A stretch of DNA of 64,000 nt from Rhipidocladum racemiflorum (lineage: Eukaryota > Streptophyta > Magnoliopsida > Poales > Poaceae): NCBI GenBank assembly GCA_036346355.1, contig CM070577.1, positions 51,160,309-51,224,308 of the forward strand. Reading direction: 5' to 3'. Below, piece after piece: positions 32,959 through 43,770 of this stretch (position 1 is its first letter; every line of letters starts with the position of its first letter). Below the pieces are notes generated by a model. It saw only the letters and a program-made list of their open reading frames with translations, was not told where the DNA came from and did no database searches. The translations under genes were made by a program, and so were the position numbers.

Positions 32959-33855
32959 TCAAGGAAGTCCGTAACTGTGCAAGTGGGCTCCCAAAGCCGA
33001 TAGTGCCGCCGCCCTACCAATGGTAGCCTGGACACTATCAATCAATTGTTGATCAGCCCTTGCATCGCCGGAGGCCAGGACTATTTTAGTTGATTGAGTC
33101 TTGACTTGTGCGAAGACCTCGCCAATCTTCCTCCTTTGGGCGGCCAGTGAAGATGTAGAGTCTGTAATACCAATCTGGCATTCTGCTAGTTCTTTTGTGA
33201 CCAAGGCCAACTGTTCTTCAAGCTTGATCTTGGTCGATTCCAGCTCTTGAGCCCTGCTCTTGGCCGATTTCAGTGCCGCAGTACCTTGGTCAAATGCATT
33301 CTTTCGAGACTTGGCATCTGCTATGAGCTTGTCCAAGATCTCTTGGTCGGCTTGTTGGGTTTTTCTCTGCTCAACCTCGCCTTGGCCGATGCCACGCCCC
33401 GCCGACGAGTGTCCAATTGACATACCTCTAGCAAAGGCATTCATAGCAGCAGGAGGAAGATCGGCTTGCACGGCCGCCATAGCATTTCGCAGAGGTTGTG
33501 TATTGGCCAGTAGAGCTGCTTCCGGCTGCAACACTTCATCAAAAAGACGATTGAGACGCTCTTGCATACCCGGTTCAGCAGTGACCGCAGCAGATGCTGG
33601 CGCAGAGGCAGCAATAATACGTTGAATGTCAGCTGGATAGTCGTCGGTGGCCACAATCTCTGGGTCGTCAAGCTCATCCAAGGAAAAGCCTAAAAGATCG
33701 GCTAAGTCCATCGACGGAGCCGGTCCAGAAATAGGTTTTGGAGGTGACGAAGCGGATGGCGGAGCAGGAGCCAAAGCTGGTAAGATAACCACGTCCGTCT
33801 GGGTCTTCTCTGCATCGGCTTCTAACAACTGAACGGAAGGGGTTTCCTGAGGAAT
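32959..33855 (-). CDS. Last exon of the antisense gene: coiled-coil protein tail
   Basis: Read on the minus strand, this exon starts after a TTCCTCAG acceptor (before 33855) and stays open for about 298 codons to the stop at 32959. The first part is Pro/Ala-rich and acidic, with LADLLGFSLDEL. The last 150 residues are a predicted coiled coil (KSRAQELESTKIKLEEQLAL). The plus strand here has only shadow ORFs. It belongs to the antisense transcription unit starting at 35835; the exact join to the preceding exon (about 33940-34015) is not frame-consistent as I read it. Confidence 0.6.
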   Translation of the reverse strand: MPQETPSVQLLEADAEKTQTDVVILPALAPAPPSASSPPKPISGPAPSMDLADLLGFSLDELDDPEIVATDDYPADIQRIIAASAPASAAVTAEPGMQERLNRLFDEVLQPEAALLANTQPLRNAMAAVQADLPPAAMNAFARGMSIGHSSAGRGIGQGEVEQRKTQQADQEILDKLIADAKSRKNAFDQGTAALKSAKSRAQELESTKIKLEEQLALVTKELAECQIGITDSTSSLAAQRRKIGEVFAQVKTQSTKIVLASGDARADQQLIDSVQATIGRAAALSALGAHLHSYGLP

Positions 33856-33939
33856 GCGTTACAATAAGATGCGTTACGATAAGATAAGGAACAAAAACAA
33901 GGGTCAAGATAAGGATCGGAGCTAACCGCGATGAGCCGA

Positions 33940-34580
33940 TCGATCGGGATGATCTTCTTGCATCACGACCCGCAGTTTTGGGATAAACGATGACGACTCT
34001 CACGGCTCTTCTTCTGCGAAAAGTATAAACATGGGGTTAGCCGACAGCAAGCATGAAGACTTCGCCTACAAAAGAAGTCTGACGTACTTTTGGTGCGCTG
34101 GACGGCAAGATCAGACAGTGATGGGCTATTGACCCCCAACGTGCCAGAAGATAAACCGGCAAGAGGGGTCGATGACCTTTGCCGTTTTAAGCGATCGTCG
34201 GCCGATGCGGCTTGCGCTGGGGTTGATCTCTTGCTGGTCTGAAAAGGGTAAAAAATATGGTTAAGCCGATGAAAATCTTGTTCTAATAAAATATCAAAAT
34301 GAAAATACCTCTAAAGACGAGTTAGCATCGCTCGAACTCGAGCTAGACCCAGCGACGGTCTCCGTCGGCTCTCGAAAGCCAGGAAGAAAAGAGGACAGGA
34401 CCTCGGGAATAGTACGCCTCCGCAAAAGTGCCTCAGCTATGGAAGCCCACCATGTGGTAAATTGGCCCGATCGACGTGTGTTTAACACGAGGAATGGCAA
34501 GTCTACCACATGGAGTTCATCGGCTAGCTCAATAATAAGATCCGCCTTGATGAGAGTTGGTTACTTTGTTTCGTGGTTTA
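33940..34580 (-). CDS. Middle exons of the antisense gene
   Basis: On the minus strand a frame from about 34570 reads through KADLIIELADELHVVDLPFL and GQFTTWWASIAEALL and ends ...SLE at a GTATTTTC donor (at 34308). A clean intron ends in ACCCTTTTCAG, and the next exon (about 34231-34088, TSKRSTPAQAASADD...) continues in phase. Another GTACGT donor / TTTTCGCAG acceptor pair (about 34087 and 34014) and a GTTAGC donor near 33930 suggest further introns. These splice signals exist only on the minus strand. Confidence 0.55.
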
Positions 34581-34807
34581 ATCATCCTAAGCAAAGGAAA
34601 GCAAGGAATGGTTTGTCCAAACCCACCGGGCGTGCATAAAGCGAAGGATGATAGAATTCATAGGTCGGCTGAAATGTTCTGCTTTGAGTACTTAAGCCGA
34701 CGTGAAGGATGCAAGGAGAAATCAGCGGGGAAGCAGATCGAGAGTGGATTGGGGCATTAGGGAGGCTGTCGAGTTTAAACGAAGAAAAGAAGGCCACGGG
34801 AGATCGG

Positions 34808-35835
34808 CTAATTGGATCTGTATGAAAAGAAATCTCTACGGTTGAAAGAGGCTTGGTTAAGATGCAAGAAAAAGGACAAGTATTTATGGAAGCCTAGGAG
34901 AGATTTTTGTTCATCGGATGAACACATGGTAAATTTTTCGCCTGGGGATCGTCTAGGTTGGAATACAGGGACGGCACCCTCAGGAAAGTCTTCCGTTGGG
35001 AAAGCCGATTCTTCCGAAGGGTCCGGGATAATGAGGCGGCCAAAAACGCAGTAAAGCCAAATCTGGATAAACCAAAGAGGGCCGCCAACATTACCGACGA
35101 CATAGGAACCATTGCCAGTAAAAAGCCGACTCCTGATGATATGCATCATATGGTATACGGCGCCCGACAAGGATTTCCTAAAGATAGCCGGCGACCCATA
35201 ACTAGTTGCTCGACATAAATTGATAGACACAGGTTGGTCCTAGGAAGCGCCACGAAGAGGAATCGGTCTAACCATAAGTTGATAAAGGCTACGTGTTCTT
35301 CATCCGATCTGAGGGCGGTTACTTTGTTGTTATTTTGGATGTATCTGGACCAACCTTCTCCCTTTTTTCTGGTCAATTTGTACTGAGGTTTCCCACTAAA
35401 AGCCGATATTTGTTCTCCATCAGGCCTAAGACAGCATAATTCAGCCATATCTAAAAGGGTTGGGCCGATGGGACCGGTTGGGAAAAAGAAGGCGTTAAAA
35501 GAGTCCGACCAAAAATAGCAGGCAGCAGCTACTAAAGATTCGTTGGGCTCCGGGGCAGCTAAGGACAGGGGGATACACTCAGCGATGCCCATACCTTCCC
35601 ACTCTGCTTTCTTTTGGGCCGATACTCTAATGTACCAGGACCTCCAGCCCTTGAGAGCTGTCGGCCAAGACCTAAAACTTTTGGACCACTCGTTGATGTT
35701 GTAACCAGGAGCCGATAAAGGGAGTCTAGGGATTTCATCTCCAATGACAGTATCGGGTTCTATGGTTCCTATAGGACCTAGGAAGTACTGATGATCGCTA
35801 TCTGGGATCGGAACAAGTACCTGAGATGCGTCCAT
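34808..35835 (-). CDS. First exon of the antisense gene: plant mobile domain protein
   Basis: ATG at 35835 opens a 229-codon minus-strand frame with MDASQVLVPIPD, a WSKSFRSWPTALKGWRSWY block and SLAAPEPNESLVAAACYFWS. This is like the plant mobile domain (aminotransferase-like, PF10536 family) found in plant transposons and some silencing proteins. After about 35178 the domain continues in a shifted frame with VGGPLWFIQIWLYCVFGRL, so one base appears gained or lost. The gene runs towards pol, opposite to the element's main RNA. Antisense ORFs of this kind are known in Tat elements; the function is unknown. Confidence 0.7.
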
Positions 35836-35936
35836 TTCAGCCGATGCTATGAGAAGAAGGGTTGAAGCGGAGGAAAGCCGATTTCAGGATTAACGAGAGC
35901 ACGCCAGGGTGAAAATGACTGCAGGGGGGAGCCTCA

Positions 35937-35944
35937 TATTTATA
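35937..35944 (-). promoter_or_regulatory. TATA box of the antisense gene
   Basis: TATAAATA on the minus strand lies 102 bases before the antisense ATG at 35835, with a pyrimidine-rich leader between. It gives the antisense gene its own promoter inside the element, separate from the LTR. Confidence 0.6.
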
Positions 35945-36103
35945 CCTCGGTGAGAAGGTGAAAAGGCGGGAACAGTTGCTGCATTGAAAACGCACCGAGA
36001 AGATTGCGGCGCCATTAATGGGGGAAGTTACCAAGGTGAATCCTAAACGACAAGCCGATCACAGAAAAGACGAAGGGATTTTTGAAAGATAACAAGTTAC
36101 CTT

Positions 36104-36121
36104 TCAAAAATGGGGGGCATA
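36104..36121 (+). other. Polypurine tract of the Tat element
   Basis: CAAAAATGGGGGGCATA directly precedes the 3' LTR start at 36122 and is the probable plus-strand primer. Confidence 0.75.
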
Positions 36122-36747
36122 TGTTTGCACCAAAATTCGGTATGTATTGGAATCGGTCTAAAAATAGAAGTATAAATGCGAAAGGAATCGGTAATCGGCT
36201 CGGAAAAGGAATCCGTTTCTAAAAAAGGAAAGGAAATCGGATAAAAGGCCGATACGGATAAATACACCGTATCCATGTACAACTCGGATCGGTCAGGCGT
36301 GTTATAAAAGGGGGAGGGCGCCAAGCGAAGACAATCAATCAATTCCAACAACACACACATCTACTTTTTACAAGCTTTTCTTTTACATTGTTTTAGCCTC
36401 ATAGATCTCTCTGCAAGTCGACGGAATCAACATAGTTGCGCATCGCCGATTGTTGATTTTAGCCGATTTCACCCAGGTTTGATTTGCTTCGTTTTGTTGC
36501 GCATCGCCTTCCCGAAGCCGATTTTTACCTTGTATCCGGATCAACTGTAACCAGTTGATCTAGTTATCTCCTAATCGGTTCTTGCCGACTAGCGAAAAGC
36601 CGATAGATCTTTGTTTATCGGCTTCGATCAAATTACAAATTCTACCTTGTCGATTTCAGGTCAAATCGACTGGCACGCTCTGCAAACCCGGCGTTTGTCT
36701 CGTATGTTCGAAGCTAAAGATCCTGCTTCACATTTTTAGCGCGAACA
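36122..36747 (+). repeat. 3' LTR of the Tat element
   Basis: A 626-bp copy of the 5' LTR, ending GCGCGAACA before the duplication CACGC. Its TATA box is at 36303-36310. Confidence 0.95.
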
Positions 36748-36752
36748 CACGC

Positions 36753-37560
36753 GTATGGCCACCTGCCATACTCACGTGACTAACACTTTGCACGCGAATG
36801 ACCTCCTGCCATTCTCACGTGACTAACCATTCTTCATGTGCACCATTCTCTTAGCCCGAACGTCCCGCATGACATCCTTGACCACCAAGACCTCAGTTCC
36901 TCCTGAACCTAGTCCCGAACCTTAGTTCCTCCATGAACCTAGTTCCGGTCCCGTCATCGACCACATTCATCTTCGAGCAATACCTGCACATGAACAAACC
37001 ACAAAACAAATCCGAGCACAAGTCCACGACTTGACTCAATGTCAATCCATGCAACTACTCACATGAGCATTGCATAAAGTCCACTTCAAGCATCATGAAA
37101 TTCTCACAAATTTCATAATCTCAAAAACAAATCAAAATTCAAAGTCCAAATTTGCACAAACCCTAATCGAGCAAAAAGCCATTCACGACGGACCAAAAAT
37201 TTGGTGCAGCGTACATGTAAAACTTCTTGTCTTTTAAGAACTTAGTCCAGCGTAAAACGAAACTTACTGTTTCTTGTCAAATTGTCAAACACATGCACAA
37301 TCACATTTTGCAAAACCAATTCTAAGTTAATTTTTCAGTTCAAAGCCAATTTTTCAGCACATGATTTCACACTTTGATTCTTTCTTGCTTGCTGATTGTG
37401 CAGTATGTGTTGCAAGGCCCTTAGGCATTGTAAGAAACCATACCAAGTTATTATTGAATAAATAATAAAGTTGGATTTTGAGTTACACCTTCCACCCCGC
37501 ATAAGTTTCCCTATTACTTGTCTATGCTTGTTCCCTCTCGTCTCTAAACTTGGGAGTAAT
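36753..37560 (-). repeat. Right part of the split Sirevirus-like LTR, then unassigned sequence
   Basis: It continues the host sequence interrupted at 25294, beginning with the 44-bp tandem units. To about 37190 it is A/C-rich (AAACCCTAATCGAGC) and non-coding. The inner end of the LTR cannot be located by eye. From about 37200 the sequence may be the leader of the plus-strand gag fragment that follows. Confidence 0.35.
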
Positions 37561-37566
37561 CGACAG

Positions 37567-38937
37567 ATGGTGAACACCCGCGAAAACCTTGGAGGCAACG
37601 AAAGTGGTTCTTGCCCCGCCGGAAACCCCAATGATGGAGCACCTGCACCCCAACCAGCACCAGCAGTAGACATGCAAAATTTTTGAGCTTTCCTTGCTAC
37701 ACAAACCAGCTGATGCATGCTATGATGCAACAGATGTAGCAGGTCACTGCTCAGGCTGCTGCCAACCAGGCTAATCAAGGACAGCGATAGAATTCCAGGC
37801 TATTGGAATTCATGAGGACTCATCTGCCCACATTTTTCGGAAACGCCAATCCATTGGAGGCAAATGACTGGTTAATGTCAATTGAAAGGAAGCTGCACAT
37901 TACCCAATTTGTGGGAAATGAGAGGGTGCTTTACGCCTCTCATCAGCTAGAAGGGACTGCAGCAGAATGGTGGGAGAATTACTGCGCTACACAGGAAAAC
38001 CCACAAGATATCACTTGGGAGGAGTTTACTGCCGCCTTCCGTCAGTATCACGTGCCGGAGGGAATAATGGACCTCAAGAAGGAAGAGTTCAGAGCTTTAA
38101 AGCAAGGCAGCCAGTCAGTGGCTGAATATCTCAATAAGTTTACTCAGCTAGCCCGCTACGCACCTGAAGACGTAGCAACAGACAAGGCCAGGCAGTCTCG
38201 CTTCTTAAAGGGACTAAATTCTGGACTACAGGTGGGACTGATTACCCACACCTTTCCTGACTTCCAAGAGCTTGTGAATAAGGCGCTCATCCTGGAGGAC
38301 AAGCGCAAGGAGTTGGATGACCACCAGAAGCGCAGGATGGCACAGCAGGGAGCATGCCAAGGAGGGCAACGCCTGAGAGTTGCTCCAAATCAATTCTTCA
38401 GATTCCAGCCGCAGAATGCTGCAAGAACGTCGTCGCCAGCACCAAGACTTACCAACCAGAACTACGAGACACCAGGTCCAGCAAGGAATGCCGCTGTGAG
38501 CAGCCAGCAGGGTACAGTGAGGCGTTGTTATACATGTAATGAACCAGGGCACTTCTCCAACAATTGCCCCAAGAAGACAGCAGGAGTGACCCCCGTTCGC
38601 TTCAATTTGGGATCCACGCCAGCAAGAGCACCTGCACCAGGAACAAACCGTGGAGCCGCACAGTCCGAAGGCACAACCCAGACAGTGGTGAGAGGTCGTG
38701 TCAACCATGTCATCGCAGAGGCACTGCAGAATGCTACAGACGTCGTGCTGGGTAAGTTACTTGTCAACTCAGTACCCGTAACAGTTTTGTTTGACTCTGG
38801 AGCTTCGCATTCATTTGTTTCTCGAGATTTTGTTGCTAGAAATGATTTGAGAATTGTGGATCTCAAAGGCATGCTTATAGTTCAAACCCCTGGGTCAGAA
38901 CTCCGATCTCAAGTAGGATGTTCTGGGGTGAGAATAC
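37567..38937 (+). pseudogene. gag-protease fragment of another Ty3/gypsy family
   Basis: ATG 37567 starts MVNTREN, but the frame stops at 37686. The main part (37803-38937) carries the retrotransposon gag domain (THLPTFFGNANPLEANDWL, AAEWWENY, LKKEEFRALKQGSQSV) and a CX2CX4HX4C zinc knuckle (CYTCNEPGHFSNNC, about 38527-38568). It ends with the protease start VTVLFDSGASHSFVS, a true DSG active site. The family resembles Tekay/Del-type chromoviruses and is not the CRM-like family around it. The element is cut at about 38937, where minus-strand CRM-like leader begins, so RT and beyond are missing. Confidence 0.85.
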
Positions 38938-39150
38938 TATAATTGAAGGATGGAAGCTACGCGAAGGAAAAGAAAGATCAGCAACTAAAACATGGACTCT
39001 AATGGATCAAAACCTAACAAAACTCACTAAAATAACAGATTGAAACTAAAGGTTGAATTTTTGTGGAGTAGTTTTCAATTTAGGATAGAAATAAAAAACT
39101 AACCTATGGCACTGATATTCTCACTGATCAACTGAAGCTCTGATACCACT
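38938..39150 (-). other. Leader and primer site of minus-strand CRM-like copy X
   Basis: This is the reverse of the first about 200 bases of the E1 leader (compare 370-580). The reversed Met primer site GCTCTGATACCA lies at 39137-39148, two bases from the LTR. The rest of X is missing to the left. Confidence 0.8.
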
Positions 39151-40072
39151 TGATGTAACACTGGGTGCCCGATCTTTCGATGAGAGTGATAACCTTCGAT
39201 TTGTGAGGAGACGACTTTGACGATCCGACTACAACGTACAACGACGATGCGCCTTAGCAATCGCTAAACCAACTCCAAAGGGTTATTGACCTTGCCGTGG
39301 GCACGATCAACCTGATCACGAAAATCAATTCCTGCAAGCAATCGAAGAACAAGCAAGAATAAGGCAAAAGCAATCTAATATTGCAAATATAGATGAAGTA
39401 TTGAAAAGTTGGGGTTCTGATACAAGGAGCTTGTTAGGCGCCTGTTGAGCACGTCTAAAAGACTCAAAATAGTAACAAAAGGCTAAACTATCAAATAACC
39501 AAAACCCAAGTTATTTTGGGGGAATCCCTAGCTATATATAGGAGAAATAGGAGGCCAAAACCAGGCTAGGAGCGTCCAAACCACATCCATGGCCGAGTAG
39601 GACTCCTATTCCTAGTTTGACTCGGATTTGGAAAGATGACTAAACTTGTTTTGCAGATTACCGTTGACTCGTAAGGAATTTGGAGGTGGGGTCAGATCCG
39701 TTGGAAAGACGACGTCGAAACCTTTCAAACCAGTACTCATAGACGTCAAACACCCTTGTGGATCAAAAGTTATGGTCATTTTAACTTGGTGTTGTCCCGG
39801 AGGCCGAATCCGAGTTGAACTTGTGCACCGGAAGAATTGGCTTCATGCTTGAAGTTTGGGAGTCATTCTCCTTGGTTCCTAAGGACAATAAAATCATCAC
39901 AAGGATTAATAGCATTCCATTCATTAAATTATTTGTTTGCAACCCGAAGAACGCATTCACCTGGCAATTGAATTGACGTGCGCGAGCTCGAGTAATTGGG
40001 TCTTGTATTACATTGTTGGCTTCAATTGGGTTTGTAGGCATGGCCGCATCCATGGTAGTGATGTCCTCATCA
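39151..40072 (-). repeat. LTR of minus-strand CRM-like copy X
   Basis: A 922-bp LTR runs from TGATGTAACA (left) to CCTCATCA (right). Its right edge directly touches the RT sequence of element B, with no polypurine tract between, so X probably inserted there. It is the short LTR form, with no internal 175-bp duplication. Confidence 0.85.
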
Positions 40073-40975
40073 TCAAAATTTCATCAAAGTATACCACCAC
40101 AAATCTACCAATGAAAGCACGCAAAACTTCATTCATTAGTCTCATGAAAGTGCTAGGTGCGTTAGTCAATCCAAAAGGCATCACTAACCACTCATATAGA
40201 CCGAACTTAGTTTTGAAAGTTGTCTTCCATTCATCACCTAATTTCATGCGGATTTGGTGGTAACCACTACGCAAATCAACCTTAGAGAACACAGTAGAGC
40301 CACTTAATTCATCGAGCATATCATCTAACCTGGGAATAGGATGACGAAATCTAATGGTAATGTTATTGATTGCTCTACAATCCACACACATGCGCCATGA
40401 TCCATCCTTCTTAGGAACTAAAATGACCGGAACAGCACAAGGACTAAGAGATTCACGCACATACCCTTTGTCAAGCAGTTCTTGCACTTGGCGTTGTATC
40501 TCCTTAGTTTCTTCCGGATTAGTCCTATATGGCACTCGATTGGGCAAAGATGCACCAGGAATGAGGTCAATCTGATGCTCAATCCCTCGAATTGGTGCAA
40601 ACCTGGAGGAACGTCCTTGGGAAAAACATCAGCATATTCCTGCAAAAGGTTAGTCACAACAGGGGGCAAAGCAGCAGGTACCTCCTCAAATGAGAACAAA
40701 GCATCCTTGCAAACTAAGGCATAGCAAACAGATTCATCATCCACCAGTTCTTTCACATCAGATTTGGTAGCGAGAAAACATGCACCTTTCAACTTAATCT
40801 CATTTTTGTTATCACAAACAGAGCTAGAAGTTTTCTTTTTAGCATTTTCATCAATCCTTTGCTTACTAGCTCTAGCAATGTCCTCTTTAATAATGGAATC
40901 AGGAGTCATAGGATGCAATACAATCTTCCTTCCCTTATGCACAAAAGAATACTGGTTGGTTCTACCATCATGCAC
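40073..40975 (-). pseudogene. Truncated reverse transcriptase of B
   Basis: The linker and RT motifs are readable: GRTNQYSFVHKGRKIVL, then in another frame VPKKDGSWRMCVD, FSKVDLRSGYHQIR and FGLTNAPSTFM. The frame ends at YFDEIL, where the second catalytic aspartate of YFDD is glutamate, and then passes directly into LTR X. There is a frameshift near 40540. No RNase H or integrase follows. Confidence 0.85.
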
Positions 40976-40993
40976 AGAACTTTTATCATATTG

Positions 40994-41209
40994 CTAAGGT
41001 CTACCTAACAATATAGAACATGCTTGCATAGGTACGACATCACATTCAGCAAAATCATGATAAGAACCAATAGCAAATTGTACTCTCACCAAGCGTGTAA
41101 CCTTAACCTTACCAATGCTGTTGAACCATTGAACATAGTAGGGCTGGGGGTGCGGTCTTGTCTCCAACGAAAGCTTCTCCACCATGTCCAAGCTTGCAAG
41201 GTTGTTCAA
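40994..41209 (-). pseudogene. Protease remnant of B
   Basis: NLASLDMVEKLSL and MQACSILLGRP match the E1 protease region (from about 4035). The catalytic DGG segment just upstream is in a different frame because of indels near 41210. Confidence 0.65.
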
Positions 41210-41225
41210 CTTCCTCCGTCAATGA

Positions 41226-42713
41226 TCACACGACATGATCGCTCCTTGACGACACACTTGGTTTGGAACAGGTTGTGCCGCTGATTTTGGTCGGCCTTCC
41301 AATCTGGACACTCAATGCACGCTGTACAATGAGGCTCTCATAATGGTCAGCATGGTTGGCCTCAATGTGGTCTTCCTGGTCATGTTCATCTTCGCTCCCT
41401 GCATTGTCAGCGGCAAGCATAGCATATGTTTCTTCATCCAAATCACTAGCAGAAGAAAACTCACCATTGTCTCGCACAATCAGCACACACTTGCTCGGAC
41501 ATTGACTCCTCATGTGACCATACCCCTTGCATTGATGGCATTGCACACCCCTCGTCCTCCCAGTTGAAGCAACCGACGCAGAGCTCTTGGCGGGCTCTGG
41601 TGCAGAAGTTTTTGTTACCTCCGAAGCCTTGGAAGTTAGTGCGGAAGATGAAGGTCGATTCTTGTTGTTGTTGGAGGACGGTGCAGCCGGTTGCCTTGTG
41701 GTTGGAAGTGGAGCCCGTGTTGACCAAGTGTTAGCACGACCTGAAGAAACATTAGTTCTCGTGCTAACCCATTTGCGTCGTCCCTGCACTTCTCTTTCAG
41801 CATGGCAAGCAAGATGAAACAAGCGAGTGATTGAATTATATTCCTTGTAACTAAGAATGTCATAAATCTCACGGTTCAACACACCCATAAATCTAGCCAT
41901 AGCAGCCTCCTCAGACTCCTCTATACCACAGCACAACATGCCCATTTGTAATTCCTGATGGTACTCCTCTACACTCTTACTATCTTGTCTAAGCAGTTGA
42001 AGCTTATTTAACAAGTCACGTTGGTAATAAGATGGAACAAATCTAGCTTGCATGATTCTTTTCAAATCAGCCTAGTTTTGCGCGGCATTAGGATTCTTAC
42101 GTCGGAACTCACTCCACCAAAAAGAGGAAAAATCAGTGAACTCACTAGTGGGAGCCCTAACTCTTTTGTTTTTGGGATACTCATGACATGCAAACTTTTG
42201 TTCTACAGCTAATTCCCATGTGAGGTATGCATCAGGATCATATTTACCATCAAAAGGAGGCATGGTGAACTTAGCCTTACCAAGAGAATCATCATCATAG
42301 TCATGTAACTCATGCCGGGGGCGCAAAGGCATACCATGCCGGTTGCGGTGAAGTTGACGCCGTGCAGGGTCTTCTTCAAGCTCCGAGTCAGCAGCGTAGT
42401 TGTCGACGTTCTCATCCACCTCGCTGCCCAACACACCATTACCGCGTGCAGCAGGAGGTACTCTACCCATGTCCTCAAGGCGCCGCAGTACCTCCGTCAG
42501 GTTGGTATTGATGGTGCCAACGGAAACCTCCAAATTTGTCAGCCTGATGTTGGTGTCAATCTGAGCCTTCTCCACCTGTCCCAACCGCTCATTTACCACC
42601 TGCACATCACCATCAAGGCCCTCTGTATGCAGCTTGACTTGGCGCTCGAAATGTTGAATGATTCCCCTAGCGCGAGGGGAATGCTGACCATCATTGCTCG
42701 CTGTTCCTGACAT
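41226..42713 (-). pseudogene. gag of B with one in-frame stop
   Basis: ATG at 42713 starts MSGTASNDGQHSPRARGIIQ. It is followed by a coiled-coil-like segment, an acidic linker, the core gag domain (PKNKRVRAPTSEFTDFSSFW, RFMGVLNREIYDILSYKEY) and a zinc knuckle CHQCKGYGHMRSQC. A TAG at 42072-42074 is the only break in an otherwise single frame of about 490 codons. Gag would form the retrotransposon particle. Confidence 0.85.
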
Positions 42714-42734
42714 CGTTAGAAAGCAAAAGAACAA

Positions 42735-43756
42735 ACAATTGCAGGAAAGGGCACGGCACTATCTCTCAACTTGTATCACCAAGCTCTTACCAGTTCTTAC
42801 CAAGCCTTAGCAGGAGGTGTCGGCAACCGCGAGTCAAAATCTCCTGGAGTGGTGGTGTACAGATGCCAAACGCTAGAGTCTGGTTAAGTTGTAGTTTTAT
42901 GTGGAGCTATAGGTGGCTGGCAAGTGTAACAAAGGATAGCTCGTACCACATTAGTCACAACAAGTTGAATAAACGTTCCAGGACAGTATGGTGCTGGTCC
43001 TACTTTCAAACCACACTACAGGCGCGAGCCGAGGACACAAATGTCGCCACAATCAACCTGAACAGAAACCACAAAGGTTGCAATAGATTTTTTTTTTGCA
43101 GCGTTCACCAAAACTCTACTAGAATGACTCAGGGACCCTAGAAATCAAATTTGTACATGCGACTTTCGGAAAAACTAGGGGTACAAAGGTAATTAAAAGA
43201 TACTCTCTCTCTCTCTCTTTGAACTTTGATTTTGCAATTGATCTGTGCGGCTTTTGTATATTGCACTTGCCTTTTCCTTCTCGGTTTTGGTGTGGCTTTT
43301 GTATTATGCACTTGCCTTTTCCCTCTCTGATTCGGAAACTATTACTTATTTGGTAACTGCAGACACCACTCGGATTAGGAAACGGATCACGGAAACCGCG
43401 TTCCAATCTGATCTCCCGCACCGGCAACAATCAAACTCTACTCTAATATGATTTCCAACAACCAACCGAAAGTCCTGATCTGAAGTACTAAAAGAGTCCG
43501 ACTCAAATTTTGAACGCAACTTGTGACAAAACGCGACTCGAACTCGAAACTCTAAAGGCGGAAACTAGAGACCAGCAACTCAACTCGACGAAGCAACCGT
43601 GATTTCAACAAGCCGAGAACTAAGCAGTAAGAGCAAGGCACAAAAAGTTTTGGATCACGGGATGACTACTCGCCCAAATATTTTTTTTTGGTATTTTCTG
43701 GACTGTAGGTAGAAGTAAAACAATGGAACAGAAGGTCTCTCACCGAACAATCCTGG
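42735..43756 (-). other. Leader of B
   Basis: About 1 kb of non-coding leader lies between gag and the primer site (GCTCTGATACCA, 43757-43768). It contains a CT microsatellite near 43205-43220 and a T tract near 43088-43098. It has diverged from the E1/N1 leader. Confidence 0.6.
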
Positions 43757-43770
43757 GCTCTGATACCACT

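Larger units (their letters stand above)
25295..36747 (+). mobile_element. Complete Tat-lineage Ty3/gypsy retrotransposon
   Basis: This 11,453-bp element has LTRs at 25295-25917 and 36122-36747, TGTT/AACA ends, and perfect 5-bp target duplications CACGC (25290-25294, 36748-36752). Domain order on the plus strand is gag, protease, RT, RNase H, second (archaeal-type) RNase H, integrase. The second RNase H and the long 3' region with an antisense gene mark the Tat/Ogre lineage. The LTRs differ mainly in two short clusters, so insertion is recent. Pol is one intact 1109-codon frame, while gag shows several frameshifts. The whole element is saturated with GCCGAT/ATCGGC. Confidence 0.95.

Noticed and set aside
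33260..33625. Plus-strand ORF in the 3' region of the Tat element
   Set aside because: Shadow of the longer antisense coiled-coil exon; no features of its own.
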